Source: Ligula intestinalis
Taxonomy: Eukaryota; Platyhelminthes; Cestoda; Diphyllobothriidea; Diphyllobothriidae
Reading direction: 5' to 3'
Length of the DNA: 64,000 nt
NCBI GenBank assembly: GCA_036362985.1
Contig: JAYGXS010000007.1
Location: 18,447,320-18,511,319 of the forward strand
The first letter of the stretch is position 1. Each line of letters begins with the position of its first letter. Of this stretch, positions 31,621 to 43,000 are shown one piece after another. The translations under genes were made by a program, and so were the position numbers. The notes under the pieces were generated by a model. That model did no database searches. It had not been told where the DNA came from and saw only the letters and a list, made by a program, of their open reading frames with translations.

Positions 31621-32844
31621 GTGGTAGTGCTCTTGTATACAAGAAGCCCCCGATTTCTGCCTTATGGAAACCGTGGGAATTGGGATTTTTAAGGGTGGGT
31701 ATAACGGATGGAAAAGAAAGGGACTTTGTAAAAAATAAGTAAAAAAGTCGTAAAATTTTGTTGAAATAGTTTAATGCGACAGCTTTATAGCAACAGCGTT
31801 GACCGCGTTAATAGAACAGTGTGGAAACAAATCGAACTCCAATCGAGCTCGAATCGACGTCGACAAACCTAAAAATGTGGACTGTATTTTCCCAAAAATC
31901 CCCTTTTTCGCAAATCCCAGTAAAATGGACTTTTTTGAAGATTTTATGCAATATTAAACGTTTTATTAATACCGAGGGATAACTCTGGTAAAAATATTAC
32001 TGTACAAATGCATAAACTAGTCATATGTAATTTTTAGTATTAGAATTATAAAATTCCTTTGACCGGTTGCTGTAGACAACCGGTTGTGCTCTGGCCGGTC
32101 TACTTGAGAGCTAAATTTAAGCAGCCCACACATTACTGCTAACTCTCTGAGCTACGATAGGTGTATGTATCGTTAAGGGGGAGTGTTCGATGAACTTTGG
32201 CAAGGTCACTGAGGTACATTTTTTAATAACATCACTAACCCCCACTGGACCAATGGCGGGCGTGTGTAATTTGGGGGGTGTTCGCTGACCCTGGGCGAGG
32301 TCACTGAACATTTTTTAGGAACCTCAACGCTTTAAAGGACGTATGTCGCTGTATATTTTCTTGCGCAAAGCTGTATCCCTTCTGTTAAACGGTAACTGCA
32401 TGAAAAGCATTTTCGCGCGATCATCAGCTGTGCATCTTAGGCAAAGAGCTAATCGCGATTGTATAAATGTAACGAATGGCAACTGAGGTGGTCTTACGTT
32501 AAGTCAAAGTTTTTTGGGCACTTCTATGGAAGCGATCTTATGGTAAGGACAATAAGAAAGGAAATACAATCGAAAATATTCAAATACACTTTTCCGTGGT
32601 GCAGGCGAGGATTTTGTAGCAGCCTTGCCAAGCCATTCAGGTTCCAAATCAATAGGATTATTGCACTAAGTCAAGTTGAAAACCACTGAGCAAACAAAAA
32701 CTATTCCTACTGCAATGCACTGAAAAGACATATAAGCATCTAGTAAAGTTTGACCACTACCAATGAAACCTCCGTCTCTGAAGAATGTAATACAGTTCTA
32801 ATGAATTTGCCAATACAAGCGAACATCTGTGTCCCAGTAAGCAA
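31621..32844. other. No gene; short tandem duplication at 32175-32328
   Basis: GTGTTCGATGAACTTTGGCA...GGTCACTGAGGTACATTTTTTAA near 32182 is repeated as GTGTTCGCTGACCCTGGGCG...GGTCACTGAACATTTTTTAG near 32278, a period of about 98 bp. Nothing else is recognised. Confidence 0.45.
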
Positions 32845-32885
32845 TTGAGAAGAAGAAGAAGACTCGATCGCTGGGACAATATGCT
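32845..32885 (-). repeat. Solo PLE lineage C 3' terminus
   Basis: GAGAAGAAGAAGAAGACTCG followed by ATCGCTGGGACAATATG is the reverse complement of the terminal block seen at the lineage C end near 34795-34818, and is repeated at 34885-34920. Confidence 0.55.
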
Positions 32886-33230
32886 TTGTGCATACTTTTA
32901 CTTAAATACTGGTATATATGAGAACGCATTATATATAAATGAAAAAACATGCACCACTTATTTGATGCCGTTTTTCACAGTAGTGTTTGCATAGGAAGCT
33001 AAAAAATATCTCAAGGAACGACTAGCATGCGTCTTTGTAGGAAACAAAGTGATGACTAGATTCGTGAAATTCAGTTTTTACCACTTCAGTTAGGGCGATA
33101 ATTTCCAGACTGAAAGAGAGACGATAATGTACATTTAGCGCTGTGCGCTTCCGCGCACACTGGAACATATTCGATTGCCGATATAAGCAGGAAGCAATTT
33201 ACGGTTCTCTCTCCAACCCATAACCATCCG

Positions 33231-33303
33231 TGACTGTGTCTGATGATGGTTGCGAGGAAGCTTGCGAAACATCAGGTCAATAACCTTCGTCATTCTTACA
33301 CAG
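33231..33303 (+). ncRNA. Hammerhead-like motif with intact core
   Basis: CTGATGA (33240-33246), GAAA (33266-33269), then a short CATCAG arm and GTC (33276-33278), the canonical cleavage triplet. CTGTGT before the core is the exact complement of ACACAG at 33298-33303, giving a possible outer stem I with an internal loop. Stem II (GGTTGC/GCTTGC) pairs poorly. The context (CGAAAC.TCAGGTCAATA) is the PLE 3' terminal type. Confidence 0.4.
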
Positions 33304-33309
33304 ACCTTG

Positions 33310-33789
33310 GATTTATAAAATGGGTATTTCACGCGCATCGAACGGGACAGTGGACCACGAACCAAAAATTTGGCACGAGCCCAGACGAAGTCTAGTTCGT
33401 GCGCTTTGACACACCCTTAACATTCGTGGCATGCAAGCGAAACTGTTAGCCACTGCTCCTGATATTATCTTCAGACGGTTTGCCTCTCTGTCGTGCCACC
33501 ATTACACGGCTGCCGAGGGCAGAAACGGTCGGGTTGATTCTGCCTTAAGTTTTCTCAGTAACGCGCCTCTGGGCTATCACCGCATCTCAAGCACCTTGGC
33601 AATCAATTGAACACACTTCTCGGTAACACGTACTGTTAGAATGCGTTGATTTCTTCTTGCTACTTGATGGCACCCGGTTGAGATTGCCTTAAAATGAATT
33701 AAACCTTCGTCGATAGATGCTGGAAAGACATCGTAATCTCAGTTGTTGAATAGGAGGGGTGTAGGGAGAGGAAGGTGGCAAATGAACAT
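33310..33789. other. No recognised gene
   Basis: No supported feature. Confidence 0.4.
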
Positions 33790-33946
33790 TGCGGGTAAAG
33801 ACAAGGGAGAATGGAACAATAATTTCTTGCTCATTAGCCGTCACCAACCAGTCATACCCAGCCTCAAGTGGTGCACCGCTCGAGGCTCAAATCCGCGACA
33901 TCGTTAGTTAGAAGTCTAAGGCTCTAACTGCTGTGCCACGGACTCA
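33790..33946 (-). repeat. tRNA-derived SINE
   Basis: Minus strand: the head begins TGGCACAGCAGTTAGAGCC (A-box-like, about 33918-33937), with B-box-like GGATTTGAGCC near 33885. The tail module is decayed (TTGGTGA for CTGATGA). Confidence 0.7.
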
Positions 33947-34293
33947 TAGAATAATTTGCTCACTACTGCCTCAACGTCCCCTTTTGCAATTAAATTGATG
34001 TTCAAGTTATCATTATCTAACCCTTCTCCCACAGTAGCAGTACTAACCATCATTTTCTTTTTTGAAGCCCAACACATGAATCCGGAATAGGAAAAACCCA
34101 CCCAAATTATAAATGTGACCCTACGCATAGTCCGAAGAAAAGAAAATATTCTTCTGTACTTACCCTTACATAAACTTTAACCATAGCTCTTATCTTAAAC
34201 CAAAGCTTACCCTAAATCCGAATCCTACACGCAATAGTAATCTTATTGTCATTAAAAGATGACGGGCGAGTTCCAGGAAGCAATTTTAGAAAC
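33947..34293. other. No gene; degenerate CCCTAA-type patch at 34160-34260
   Basis: ACCCTTACATAAACTTTAAC and CTTACCCTAAATCC recall the C-strand telomere-like patches. Nothing else recognised. Confidence 0.4.
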
Positions 34294-34818
34294 ATCAGAA
34301 GATGCGATCACTGGGATATGGAGTTTATTTATCTTACGTCTCGGATTCTCGCTCGGCCCGCCCACACCTTTACGGTTGACGAGACCGAAGTTCTCGGAAG
34401 GGCTGACAACCGCGTGAGCCGTGAACTGCTTGAGTCTTGGTTCTACAACACGCAGTCGAGTAACAAGCGAAATAACCTCGCGGCCTAGGCAGCGTAATTA
34501 GCTACGCGGAGAAGACGCGGGTTGCCAAAAATTCCAGTGAGAGTGAGCCAGTCATAATCATGCCAAGAATCGACCACGGTGATGCGATTTTGAAAATTGC
34601 CGACTCCCACGTGAACTGATGAGTAATCATCGCGTCATGTACGACCACCAGCAGTAAATGTGAGATCTGCCCGGCTGGCTTAGGCACATGGCTGCCTGGT
34701 AATCCCTGGTGCCCTTAGCATCCTCCTCTGCAGCCGTATCCGATGATGGGTTCGAGCGAGAAGCCGAAACGTCAGACAAATACATATCGTGCTCCAGCGA
34801 TCGCGTCTTCTTCTTCTG
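34294..34818 (+). mobile_element. PLE lineage C, copy C3
   Basis: A short inverted terminal block (AGAAGATGCGATCACTGGGA, 34299-34318) is followed by a C-terminal coding remnant, VDETEVLGRADNRVSRELLE then SWFYNTQSSNKRNNLAA (about 34375-34485). It then runs through the lineage 3' region to CGATCGCGTCTTCTTCTTCT near 34798-34817. The coding part ends at TAG. The reverse transcriptase and nuclease core are gone. Confidence 0.7.
34734..34785 (+). ncRNA. Hammerhead-like motif at 3' end of PLE C3
   Basis: CCGATGA (34740-34746), then GGGTTC...GAAGCC as a stem II with five of six pairs, GAAA at 34766-34769, and CGTCAGAC. Core U4 to C and the GAC in place of GTC argue against activity. Confidence 0.4.
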
Positions 34819-35295
34819 AACTAACTCTATCCTTGACGCTTACCTTAACCGTAAAGCCAACGTAGCCCTTTACTCAAATCGAACTGAGAAGAAGAAGACT
34901 CGATCGCTGGGACAATATGTTCATTCACCGAACTCTCGTCTTAGCCCTAACCAAAAACTTAACCATGCATACCATGGAAATAATTGCATAGAAACCTGCA
35001 CAGACGTTGCCCATTTTCATGTTGCGTAAGGAAGATGCTATTCGTCCCAAATAAATGTTTACTAGAACATAAGTCACATTTAAAAGAAACTACAAAAAAT
35101 TAAGGGCGCAGTCATGCCATAACTTTAGCTACTGCCTTACTGATTATTTATGAGATGCAGTGCATGCTCCTTTGCAAAGCCGCGAACCCCAATTGCGAAA
35201 ATCAATTTAACTGCTTCAAATAGCAAGGGGAAGTCTATCAACTAGACTTGAGACTGGTCTGTTTAGGTGGGTAGTGCCCGACAGCGCAATTAGAC
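34819..35295. other. Degenerate CCCTAA-type patch and solo PLE C terminus
   Basis: 34885-34920 is an inverted PLE C terminal block. Around it, CTTACCTTAACCGTAAAGCC and TTAGCCCTAACCAAAAACTT are further telomere-like words (34825-34985). No gene seen. Confidence 0.45.
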
Positions 35296-35545
35296 CGTGA
35301 CTTAATCGTTAGAGCGATGGACTTCTGATCAACAAGTCCTGGCTTCGGGCCTCGGGTGTTGCAACATCCAGATTGGGTATGGCTGACTGATTAGCCAGAA
35401 ATGCACATTCCGCTCCGCCTTGTCTTTGTTTGTAATGTTTTTTTCTGCCGATAACATAGTATCCGCTAGACGACTGCTGACAGGACTCAAAACTGAGCCC
35501 CAAGGCAGAACGCGACGCGTCTACCCCCTTACACGATCGGTTAGC
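35296..35545 (+). repeat. SINE with decayed module plus 3' body
   Basis: An A-box-like TTAATCGTTAGAGCG near 35302 and CTTCGGGCCTCGG in the B-box position lead into the tail, where the core has lost bases (GGCTGACTGATTAGCCAGAA). It is followed at 35490 by the 3' body sequence GAGCCCCAAGGCAGAACG. Confidence 0.55.
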
Positions 35546-36764
35546 ACGTGAATTCTAGAACTTCTAGAACTTTGACCACGAATTAATCCGGGTGAATAGT
35601 TTTCTTGAACATTCTTGAACTTACAGAAGTAAAAGGAATCAAATCAAAACTCAGGAACCAGTTTTTTTTCGATCAGCAGATTCATTATCTAAATAGATTA
35701 GCAACTGAGGAAACATAAGTCCTGTTTTGACGCTTTGGTAAGTCACATGGATAAATTCACACACAAAACAGCCAAAGTTCCTTCAGTTAGCGTTCTGCGC
35801 TATGAAATGAACTTCATAAATTGCATTTCACAAGAAAAATAAAGTCAGTTGGTTTCGAGGGCAGGTTTCCAATTAGTCAAAAAATTTCGGCAAAATTCAA
35901 TTATATAGAAGTATGATTTCGCAATGCTTGGCACAGAAAATTGCAGATCCAGAAGAGATTTTGGGTTTTGCAAGCCTGATTTCGCCACAAGCAACACCTA
36001 GGGCTTGTTGAGTATTTAAATTATTATTTATTTTGTCCGGCTGCAGTTCTTAGTAATTTTCGCCGCGAATCTGGCATGCTGTGAGCTTAGCCATTGTTTA
36101 CAGCAGAAGTGAATTTACAAGAGGCATCATATTCCAACATTGTTACATCGCAGAATGTAACACTATCTTCCATTGCTCTTATTTTTGAGTTCGAAAGATA
36201 ATAAATGTTATCCACACACGACTATGTCGGAAAGGTCTATGTTCCCTGATCATCTTATTCAAAGACAGCTCCATGATTATAAAATCCTAAAAATCATTTC
36301 AGGGGATGTTTTTGGGTTAATTCATCGCCTCGAATCAGGATGCACTGCCTTTTTACAACCTGCATTTGAATATCAAAAACGGAAAATTCAGCTTTTTAAT
36401 TTTCTTCTAATTAATTTCTGTTACTTGTACAGCTTAGTATATTCAAGATCTGTAGGTATAGACCGACATTTTCTGTACATACTTAAGTTGAACTCTATCA
36501 GTCATTGCGGAATAACCGCGTAATATGCACATGCTGAAAACGGGCTGACGTTGAATTTACCATGTTGGCAGCCATTACGTGCGCTGCCAATGTTAAATTG
36601 CAACATCAATAGAAATTGAAGCTAATGCAATTTAATCCTAAATGCTCACAAGATCGAATATCTCTGTCTCCATTTTTATAAGAAAATATGGTTTATCTCC
36701 TAAGGTTATCAAAGATCAATTGTTAAGTTTCGTAAAACTTACGGGAGCATTTTTGACCAAATGC
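35546..36764. other. No recognised gene
   Basis: A 116-codon frame at 36173-36523 has no recognisable domain. No repeat assigned. Confidence 0.45.
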
Positions 36765-36850
36765 GTTCCTGCAGGCTGCTAAACGAAAATGCATTCAAAA
36801 GCCAATATCCCGGCATGCCTAAAATTTTACGGGATTACTTCATACGCTCA
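36765..36850 (+). repeat. AT-rich repeat family D fragment
   Basis: CCTGCAGGCTGCTAAACGAA...AAAAGCCAATATCCCGGCAT is a short match to the block at 10195-10270 and 53330-53410. Confidence 0.4.
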
Positions 36851-36864
36851 GCACTATAACCACC

Positions 36865-37521
36865 CCAATTAAATCTGTCACGGATTCGTCATCAGATACA
36901 ATAGCAGAAACGGCTTATTCATACACAGAGGGTTGCATTATTGATAGAATACAGTCCGTTTGATACTGCATGCCTATGCCAATTAACTGCTCCGTCTATC
37001 GAGATTATTTACCACTTTTTTGTGCTAATTGCTCGCTGAATTACACATTTATACGATACAGTCACTATGCTACTGCACTCTTATGAAAATTAACGCCCCC
37101 AATGACGGATAATCGTTCACGGGCGACCAGTCTATGAACGAGTGCAACGAACTGCCTTATCCATATTCGGTGCTGGTGTTGAATTTTGCCAAAGCAAGTT
37201 GCCACTCGGGGAACGAACAGGCCAACACGTCGTCTGACGCCAGTGACAGGGAGCCAGATGGCCGAGCAATCACTATACCCAGGTCAAGCACGTGTGATGA
37301 AAGTTCAGTAGGTCACGACCTGCACATCGGCCATCACGAAATTAGCACCCAAGTGGGCAATTGTCCTCGATGGGGCGTCTTTAGTTGTCAAAGTGTCCAG
37401 TAGCATAGCGACTGTAGCGTTTATTACCCGTTTCTGTTATTGTCGCTGATTATAGGTCCACGAGGATTTCAAAACGTCCGGCGAATAAAATTGTCCTAGC
37501 GCTCACATCTCCTTCTCCTTA
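36865..37521 (+). mobile_element. PLE lineage C, copy C2
   Basis: Left end (36865 to about 37095) is an inverted terminal segment like that of C1, including the reversed motif TCATCAGATACAATAGCAGA. The coding remnant from 37134 reads MNECNELPYPYSVLVLNFAK, ASCHSGNEQANTSSDASD and on to a stop at 37401-37403; it aligns with the frame at 15015-15250. The right end repeats the terminal segment in direct sense (37440-37521). Confidence 0.7.
37440..37495 (+). ncRNA. Degenerate hammerhead-like motif, PLE C2
   Basis: CTGATTA (37446-37452), GGTCC...GGATTT, CAAAACGTCCGGC, then GAATAAAATT. The layout matches the C1 end; both core boxes are mutated. Confidence 0.25.
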
Positions 37522-38237
37522 ATTACACCCTGGGACTCGCATGTTTGCTTGTATTAACAATAAACAGCAAAGCCGGCGAATCCCAGCCAGCTTCTCAAGA
37601 TGGGAAAATGGATTTCAATTTCCGCGCTAAGAATCATTATCTCAGCAGCGTTCTCGTATTAAAAATCAAAATACTTATACTAGTTGAATGACGGGAAATG
37701 CCGTTGCATATGCTGTCAGGTTGCAGAATATAGACCCATGATAAATCCGTTCAGACTGTGTCGCATCTTATCACTAAGGTTTTATTCTTCTATGCTACTA
37801 TCTTTCATGGTCTTTTCGCAAATTCGTTTGATATCATCTAAGTGTACACGCTCATTATTTAAGCTTCCAGTATGAACGGTCAACTGTCAGGAGTGACAAC
37901 GTTAGCGGAGCGGACGCATCATTGATGACTTCGTGTAAATTGATAAATGATGAGGCTGAACTATGCATCATCTCCCCAACCTTCTCCGACTTCGCCCACC
38001 AGGCTCCAATTGCAGGATAGAGGCAAAAAGATCGCCCATGAGCCTGTGGGCGTTGGTTGACGAAACTAAACAGTCCGACTACGTGCGCCACGTACGAGCC
38101 AGTCCCCCTAAAATGCACAAGATTTTTTTGATAAAAGCAAACAGGCGAATTCCAAAAAACGTTACGATTTGTAGCCTCATGTTCCCGACCGTCGTTCGAA
38201 TCCATCCTCAGGAGCAATCGCGAATCAGGCGTGACAT
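37522..38237. other. No recognised gene
   Basis: Overlapping frames on both strands (37855-38217 minus, 37963-38334 plus) are open but match nothing I recognise. The plus frame runs into the PLE C4 remnant from about 38240. Confidence 0.35.
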
Positions 38238-38683
38238 GACAGCCGTGGGAGCGGTGAACTGCTTCAGTTTAGTTTCTGCGGCTTGCATTCGATTAACAAG
38301 CACACTGACTTCGCGGCTCCCTGTTCTGTGCTGAGACCTTGCCTAGGCAAAGTAATTTGCCACATGGAGAGAACGTGGGCGGCCAAATATTCCCGTGACA
38401 GCGAACCACATTGCTACATCTTCAGCATGCCAAGAACCGAGAACGATTTTAGAATGTCAGCACGTAACGCCTCGAACATAGACTACCAACGATAAATGTG
38501 GGATTTGGCCATTGGATTAGGCACGTGGCAGCATGTCAACCCCCCCCCCCCCCCCCCACATACTGCATCTCTGACGTCCTCATGACCTTTAGCTGTAACT
38601 GCCTCGGATGGTGAGCTCGTGCGAGAAGCCAGAACGTCAAGCCAATACAAGTAATGATCCAGTGTCGCATTTTCTTCTATGCC
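38238..38683 (+). mobile_element. PLE lineage C, copy C4
   Basis: The frame at 38283-38495 reads SINKHTDFAAPCSVLRPCLG then KVICHMERTW, the lineage C C-terminal signature. The 3' region contains a run of 18 C (38540-38557), a decayed hammerhead-like patch (38603-38645), and ends in GTGTCGCATTTTCTTCT. Confidence 0.6.
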
Positions 38684-38699
38684 AGGTTTTTTCAGGAAA

Positions 38700-38770
38700 C
38701 AATCACGCTTGTGAGATGACTACATTTAGAAGGAGCCATGGAACCTGACTGCTAGTCCCCACATCCTGCA
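38700..38770 (+). repeat. Dispersed repeat family H fragment
   Basis: TTTAGAAGGAGCCATGGAAC...CTGACTGCTAGTCC resembles ATTAAGAAGGAGTCATTGAG at 39860 and TTATTAAGAAGAAGCCATTG at 50865. Confidence 0.35.
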
Positions 38771-38884
38771 AGCCACGAGAACTCTAAGGACCGAAATGTT
38801 GAGATAATGTCTCCCTGGCGCGCACTTTTCGCTACTTCGTTCAGGATCTTCTTGATTGGACAATGCAAGTCAAAATGCTAGCCT

Positions 38885-39340
38885 CAGGAAGTAATGAGGA
38901 AGAATATATTTGATCAAGACAAAAACTATATTCGCCCAACGCTTCGGGTTCCGTCGCGGATCTATCATCAAAGACAGCAGCAAAATGGATAGAGAGTTGC
39001 AGCATTTATAAAATGGAGTAGATATGCGACTGCATGCATAGCACAATTAGCGGTTTCCCGCTCCTATAGAGGGTAGTTGTCCGGTGGTGCGTTAATTGCT
39101 TGATAGCTGGTCGTGGCCTGCTGAACTTTCGTCACGCGTTCTGGATTTGGATGAGATTATTGCTCGGTCATATGCTTTTCTGGTAGTGGCTTTGGACGAC
39201 GCGTTTACCTATGCGCTCCCCATGCGGTGAATCGTTTTGACCAGATTGAGCCTTCTCCAGAAAAGAAATGACGTCGATTCTCAAATTGCGGCTCATTCGA
39301 GGAAGCCCGATCAAACATTCAAATGTAACGTGTCAACAAT
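38885..39340 (+). mobile_element. PLE lineage C, copy C5 (inverted terminus plus nuclease scrap)
   Basis: 38935-39110 matches the inverted terminal segment of C1 in order (CATCAAAGACAGCAGCAAAA, GAGTTGCAGCATTTATAAAA, CAATTAGCGG, GTTAATTGCTTGAT). A coding scrap near 39265-39330 reads RNDVDSQIAAHSRKPDQTFK, corresponding to INDANLYVAALLTRSRHTFK in C1. The rest is missing. Confidence 0.6.
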
Positions 39341-39414
39341 CATGTGACCAGCGAACTATTTCACTCGCGGCATCACATATTTATCAGATTCCCGATCTGA
39401 ACAAACAAAACAAC

Positions 39415-39565
39415 GATCTCGTGATGCAATGGTAGAGCGCCGTACGCCATGACCAAAGTCGCAGGTTCGAATCCCGGATGATCCACATCTGGGATTGGGT
39501 ATGATTGGCTGATGACGCCTAATAAGTCAGAAATGGCCATTCTGGTCACATTTGTCTGTGCCGGT
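39415..39565 (+). repeat. tRNA-derived SINE, well preserved
   Basis: A-box-like TGATGCAATGGTAGAGC (39422-39438) and a perfect B box GGTTCGAATCC (39464-39474). The tail follows with the hammerhead-like module at 39503-39547 and ends near TGTCTGTGCCGG. This is the best single copy for seeing both the pol III-type head and the ribozyme-like body. Confidence 0.85.
39503..39547 (+). ncRNA. Hammerhead-like ribozyme module, intact core
   Basis: GATTGG, CTGATGA (39509-39515), CGCCTAATAAGTCA, GAAA (39530-39533), TGGCCA plus TT, CTGGTC. All invariant core bases are present, and the AUU before CTGGTC satisfies the NUH cleavage rule. Stem I forms six pairs if G-U wobbles count. Stem II is weakened to about three pairs. 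Confidence 0.55.
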
Positions 39566-39569
39566 TCCC

Positions 39570-40000
39570 CTCCATACTATCCGTCGTGACAGTTCGGTCG
39601 TCTCTCTCGACGATGTCCACCACAAGCCTCAGCAAGCTGAAGCAACGCGGTGACTCCCGCGGGATTTTATTGAGAGTAGACTTGCGGAGAATCTACCCTT
39701 TTCTCTCACCACTCCCACACTGGAACCCGATGTCAAGACAAAAGTCAAGAATATCGGAAATGGGAGGGCTCAGGCGGTTTGGGCAAGATACAATCCAACA
39801 CGCGCCACCACAGCACCGCCTTGCTATGCAGGCTCTCGTCTGAGAGCACCATAAAGGCCACATTAAGAAGGAGTCATTGAGCCTGACTCTCAGCCCGCAT
39901 TTAGCCACTCTACACAACAAGATATAACACTGGACAGACTGCGGTGTCTCAGTTATGTCATCAGTTGGCGAACCTCCAATCCACGGCTGTTGGCATACCA
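39570..40000 (+). repeat. Dispersed repeat family H and flanks
   Basis: 39855-39990 (AAGAAGGAGTCATTGAGCCT, CAGCCCGCATTTAGCCACTC, AACACTGGACAGACTGCGGT) matches 50865-50975 in order. The frames here on either strand are not credible genes. Confidence 0.4.
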
Positions 40001-43000
40001 CGTTGTTTTTAGTGAGGAAGGCAATGCGCTGAGGGTCGGCCTTGCTCCCCCCCCACCTCCAGCAACAAGCCACCGCCCAGCTGATCGCTCGCCTAGGGTG
40101 GAATGGAGGCAGTGCGCGCAAAGGTCCTGACGAATTGGTAGTTTATCATGTATTTGATCGTGCTATTTCGACCCAATGAGTAGATTTAATTATGAGAAAG
40201 CCTATGGATAAGAAAAACTGCCTTCTTAGTCCTGTTGATTTAGGGTCATAGTCATTAATTATCGTTAAATTGAAAGTGGTCTAATATCGAAGAAATTTTG
40301 TATGCTACGACATAATCAAACGTTTGAGTAATATGCATTATGCTATAGGAGAACCCCAATATAAGTAAGAAAACTTCAAAACATATCCTTTCCAGAATCG
40401 ATAGATTCTCTCAAATGCAAATGAAGCCCCATTTAAGGCATCGCGGTTATTTTCAGAAACAAGGAACGATTTCTGTTCTAGCTTTTTATAATAATTTTAT
40501 CTACTATTTCCTGCTTTTGTTTAATGTACTTATTTTCTCGCCGGCGCCTCGTATCACCCCACTCGTATAAGCCTTATTACTACCAGTCCTGTATTACGCA
40601 GTTCTGACAGTTTGGTTTCCATGGTGAGCTCTTTTAATAGATTGTTACATGTTATAATCACCAACCCACCTTACTTCAACCCCAGACGTACACCATACAG
40701 CACCCGAACCCGGATCCTTTGCTTGCGAAGGCATTTTCCCCAAACACTTCATCACTGAACCACGGAGTGTACATCAAAAATCACAAGAAAACATGTGTCT
40801 CTTCCGCACGACCTTCAAACCGAACCCAGAACTCTTGCGAATGGGCGCACAGGAGGACAAGTCGAACCCAGATGGTAATATCCGTCGTCCACGTGTTTTT
40901 TAGTAGTTCCTCTGCCAGACACCGTGACGAATATAATTTGCATTTATAACAGAGTGGGTCGCGACAACCTACCACGAAATTGAATTTGGATAATTGATTA
41001 AATTAAGTCAGAGTTCAGAGTGGGTAACACGGACCAAGTAGATTAGCATGACGAGGCGGAGGCAAAGCGGTTATACAGGAAAAAGTTTAAAAAAAACTGA
41101 GGACGAGCGGCCTTCGTGGATAATTAGATGCTAGCACTCTCTCTTGACGCCGCCCCTCGCGGACCAACTGAACTCAAAAGTAATAAACACTTGGAGCGAA
41201 TATGTACAGTGAAACAAATACAAAGGTGAATTACAAAACGTCCGAGCGTCAAGTGCATTTTCGAGGACATTCGGGACTTTTGACGTACAGTAATTTAATC
41301 GGTTATCTTCAAAATCATCGAGTTTATATCGCATTCGTACAAATGCTGCTATTCTGATTTTGTTCGTGAAGTTTCAAAACACTCGTTCTTTTTTCCAAAT
41401 TTAGTCTGCAAAGAGCAAAATACTGTATATTCTTAACATTTTAACAAAATCTATATCTGAGTTCCATATAATATAGGATTCAAGTGCTTTTTAGGTCCCC
41501 TGCTCACAAGTTTTGAGGCTTATGCCCGAAAAATGCCATCTTGTCATGAGTGTATCGATCGATTATGGAATATCGGACGGTCCTTCATGGCAACGCGAAA
41601 AAAAGATAAGGAGTAGAGTGAAAATGCCCTTCACAAATGGATTTTCACAAATAGGTCTAATGTGTTACCTAATGGTTGCCTTTTATTTACCGTAGAAATA
41701 ACTGGTAAATTTGCAGAAACCGGTTCATGTGCGTAGACTGCAAGAGGCATAACCATATACTAGGTATTAACCTATCAAAAGGCAGTCAGTACTGGATAAA
41801 GGAGTTGCAGAATAGGTCAGTTAAAGTAAATGCTTATCCGAAGCAGTTAAATTGATTATTTCGCTCCATTTTAACAAGAAACAGAATTTATTGTTAACTC
41901 GTTTTTTATTGCAAAATCGCCTAGACCATTAGCAGGTGGTTTAACAAAACACCCGTGCGGTCTGCTTCGGTGGTTCCCCCTGAACGCCGATTGGACAACA
42001 GAGCAAGAAAGTGCAGCATTGCCAATACAGAATATTTATCGCGTTTTTTACGCATCCCCTTGTGCATCCGGCAGTATAGTTGGAGAGGATATTGTAATAT
42101 GCCCATGTGTTGAAAAACAGTGCAACCCTCATAGGTTTGTCGTTTGAATTTTACGGGCTACGTCCTTAAGCTGGTTCCCAAGGGGAGAGAAACCCCAAAC
42201 GTAAGACGCTAGCGGATTTACGCCACGGTGCCCAACACCATCCTGGTCCTCTTAAATTGCATGGGCCACAGAAAATGCGATTCGGAATTGAGGTCGACTA
42301 GCTTCGGGTGCAGTACGAAATGGTGGAGAACCTTCTGAGAAACCAGACCCTGGTTACAAGCAGCGAGAGAATATCGGCGAAAAATGCCTCTGGGTTTTTA
42401 GCTAATACCCGTGCTGTCACTATGGTGTATTCTGCAACCTCCAGGGCTGCAAAGATTCTGAAAATTTGGTAGCTCATTTTATATTTTTTTAATATTCAAT
42501 AAAAGTTTCCTTAAATTTAGCAAGTATATGCTGTATGCAATTGGGATGATGGAAACATTGGAAGAAACTAGCCATATAGTAAGTATCCCTCCTTCGAAAA
42601 TGCTCTAAAAACGACAAATGGCCTAAATTCAGTCACGGAGACATGTAGAAACCTTTCCATCACAAGGAAAATCAAACAGTAGCAACAGGGCACAATCACT
42701 TGTTTCTTCGCTCGGAATTCCAACTACTCGCATGAACTCTGACCCAAAGGAGTCCTGGAAGAATAGTGCTCTGCCCTGAAGAAGAAATCTCTGAGAAACT
42801 GTAACTCTTTGAACACAATGCACAGTCACCCTAGTGGGCACATTATTTCTATTTGGTGCGTACTCATACTATTGTTTTTTAGTACTTGAATGTGTTACTG
42901 TGTATATGCAACTTTTTCCATACCTCTCTCTTCCCAATTCTCTGCATTTAATCATATAATTTTAAATTGACTAAATATCCGTGCCTTTTACATCCACTCC

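Noticed and set aside
36173..36523. Frame with YKILKIISGDVFGLIHRLES, vaguely like a protein kinase start
   Set aside because: No glycine-rich loop, no VAIK lysine or later kinase motifs; surrounding codons look random.
37855..38217. 120-codon minus-strand frame overlapping a plus-strand frame
   Set aside because: Both strands are open over the same bases and neither resembles a family; left as unexplained sequence.
39415..39490. Possible genuine tRNA gene
   Set aside because: A- and B-box-like elements are present, but the sequence runs straight into the SINE tail and no full cloverleaf was established.
39693..40121. 142-codon minus-strand frame
   Set aside because: It lies across the dispersed repeat family H and has no recognisable domain.
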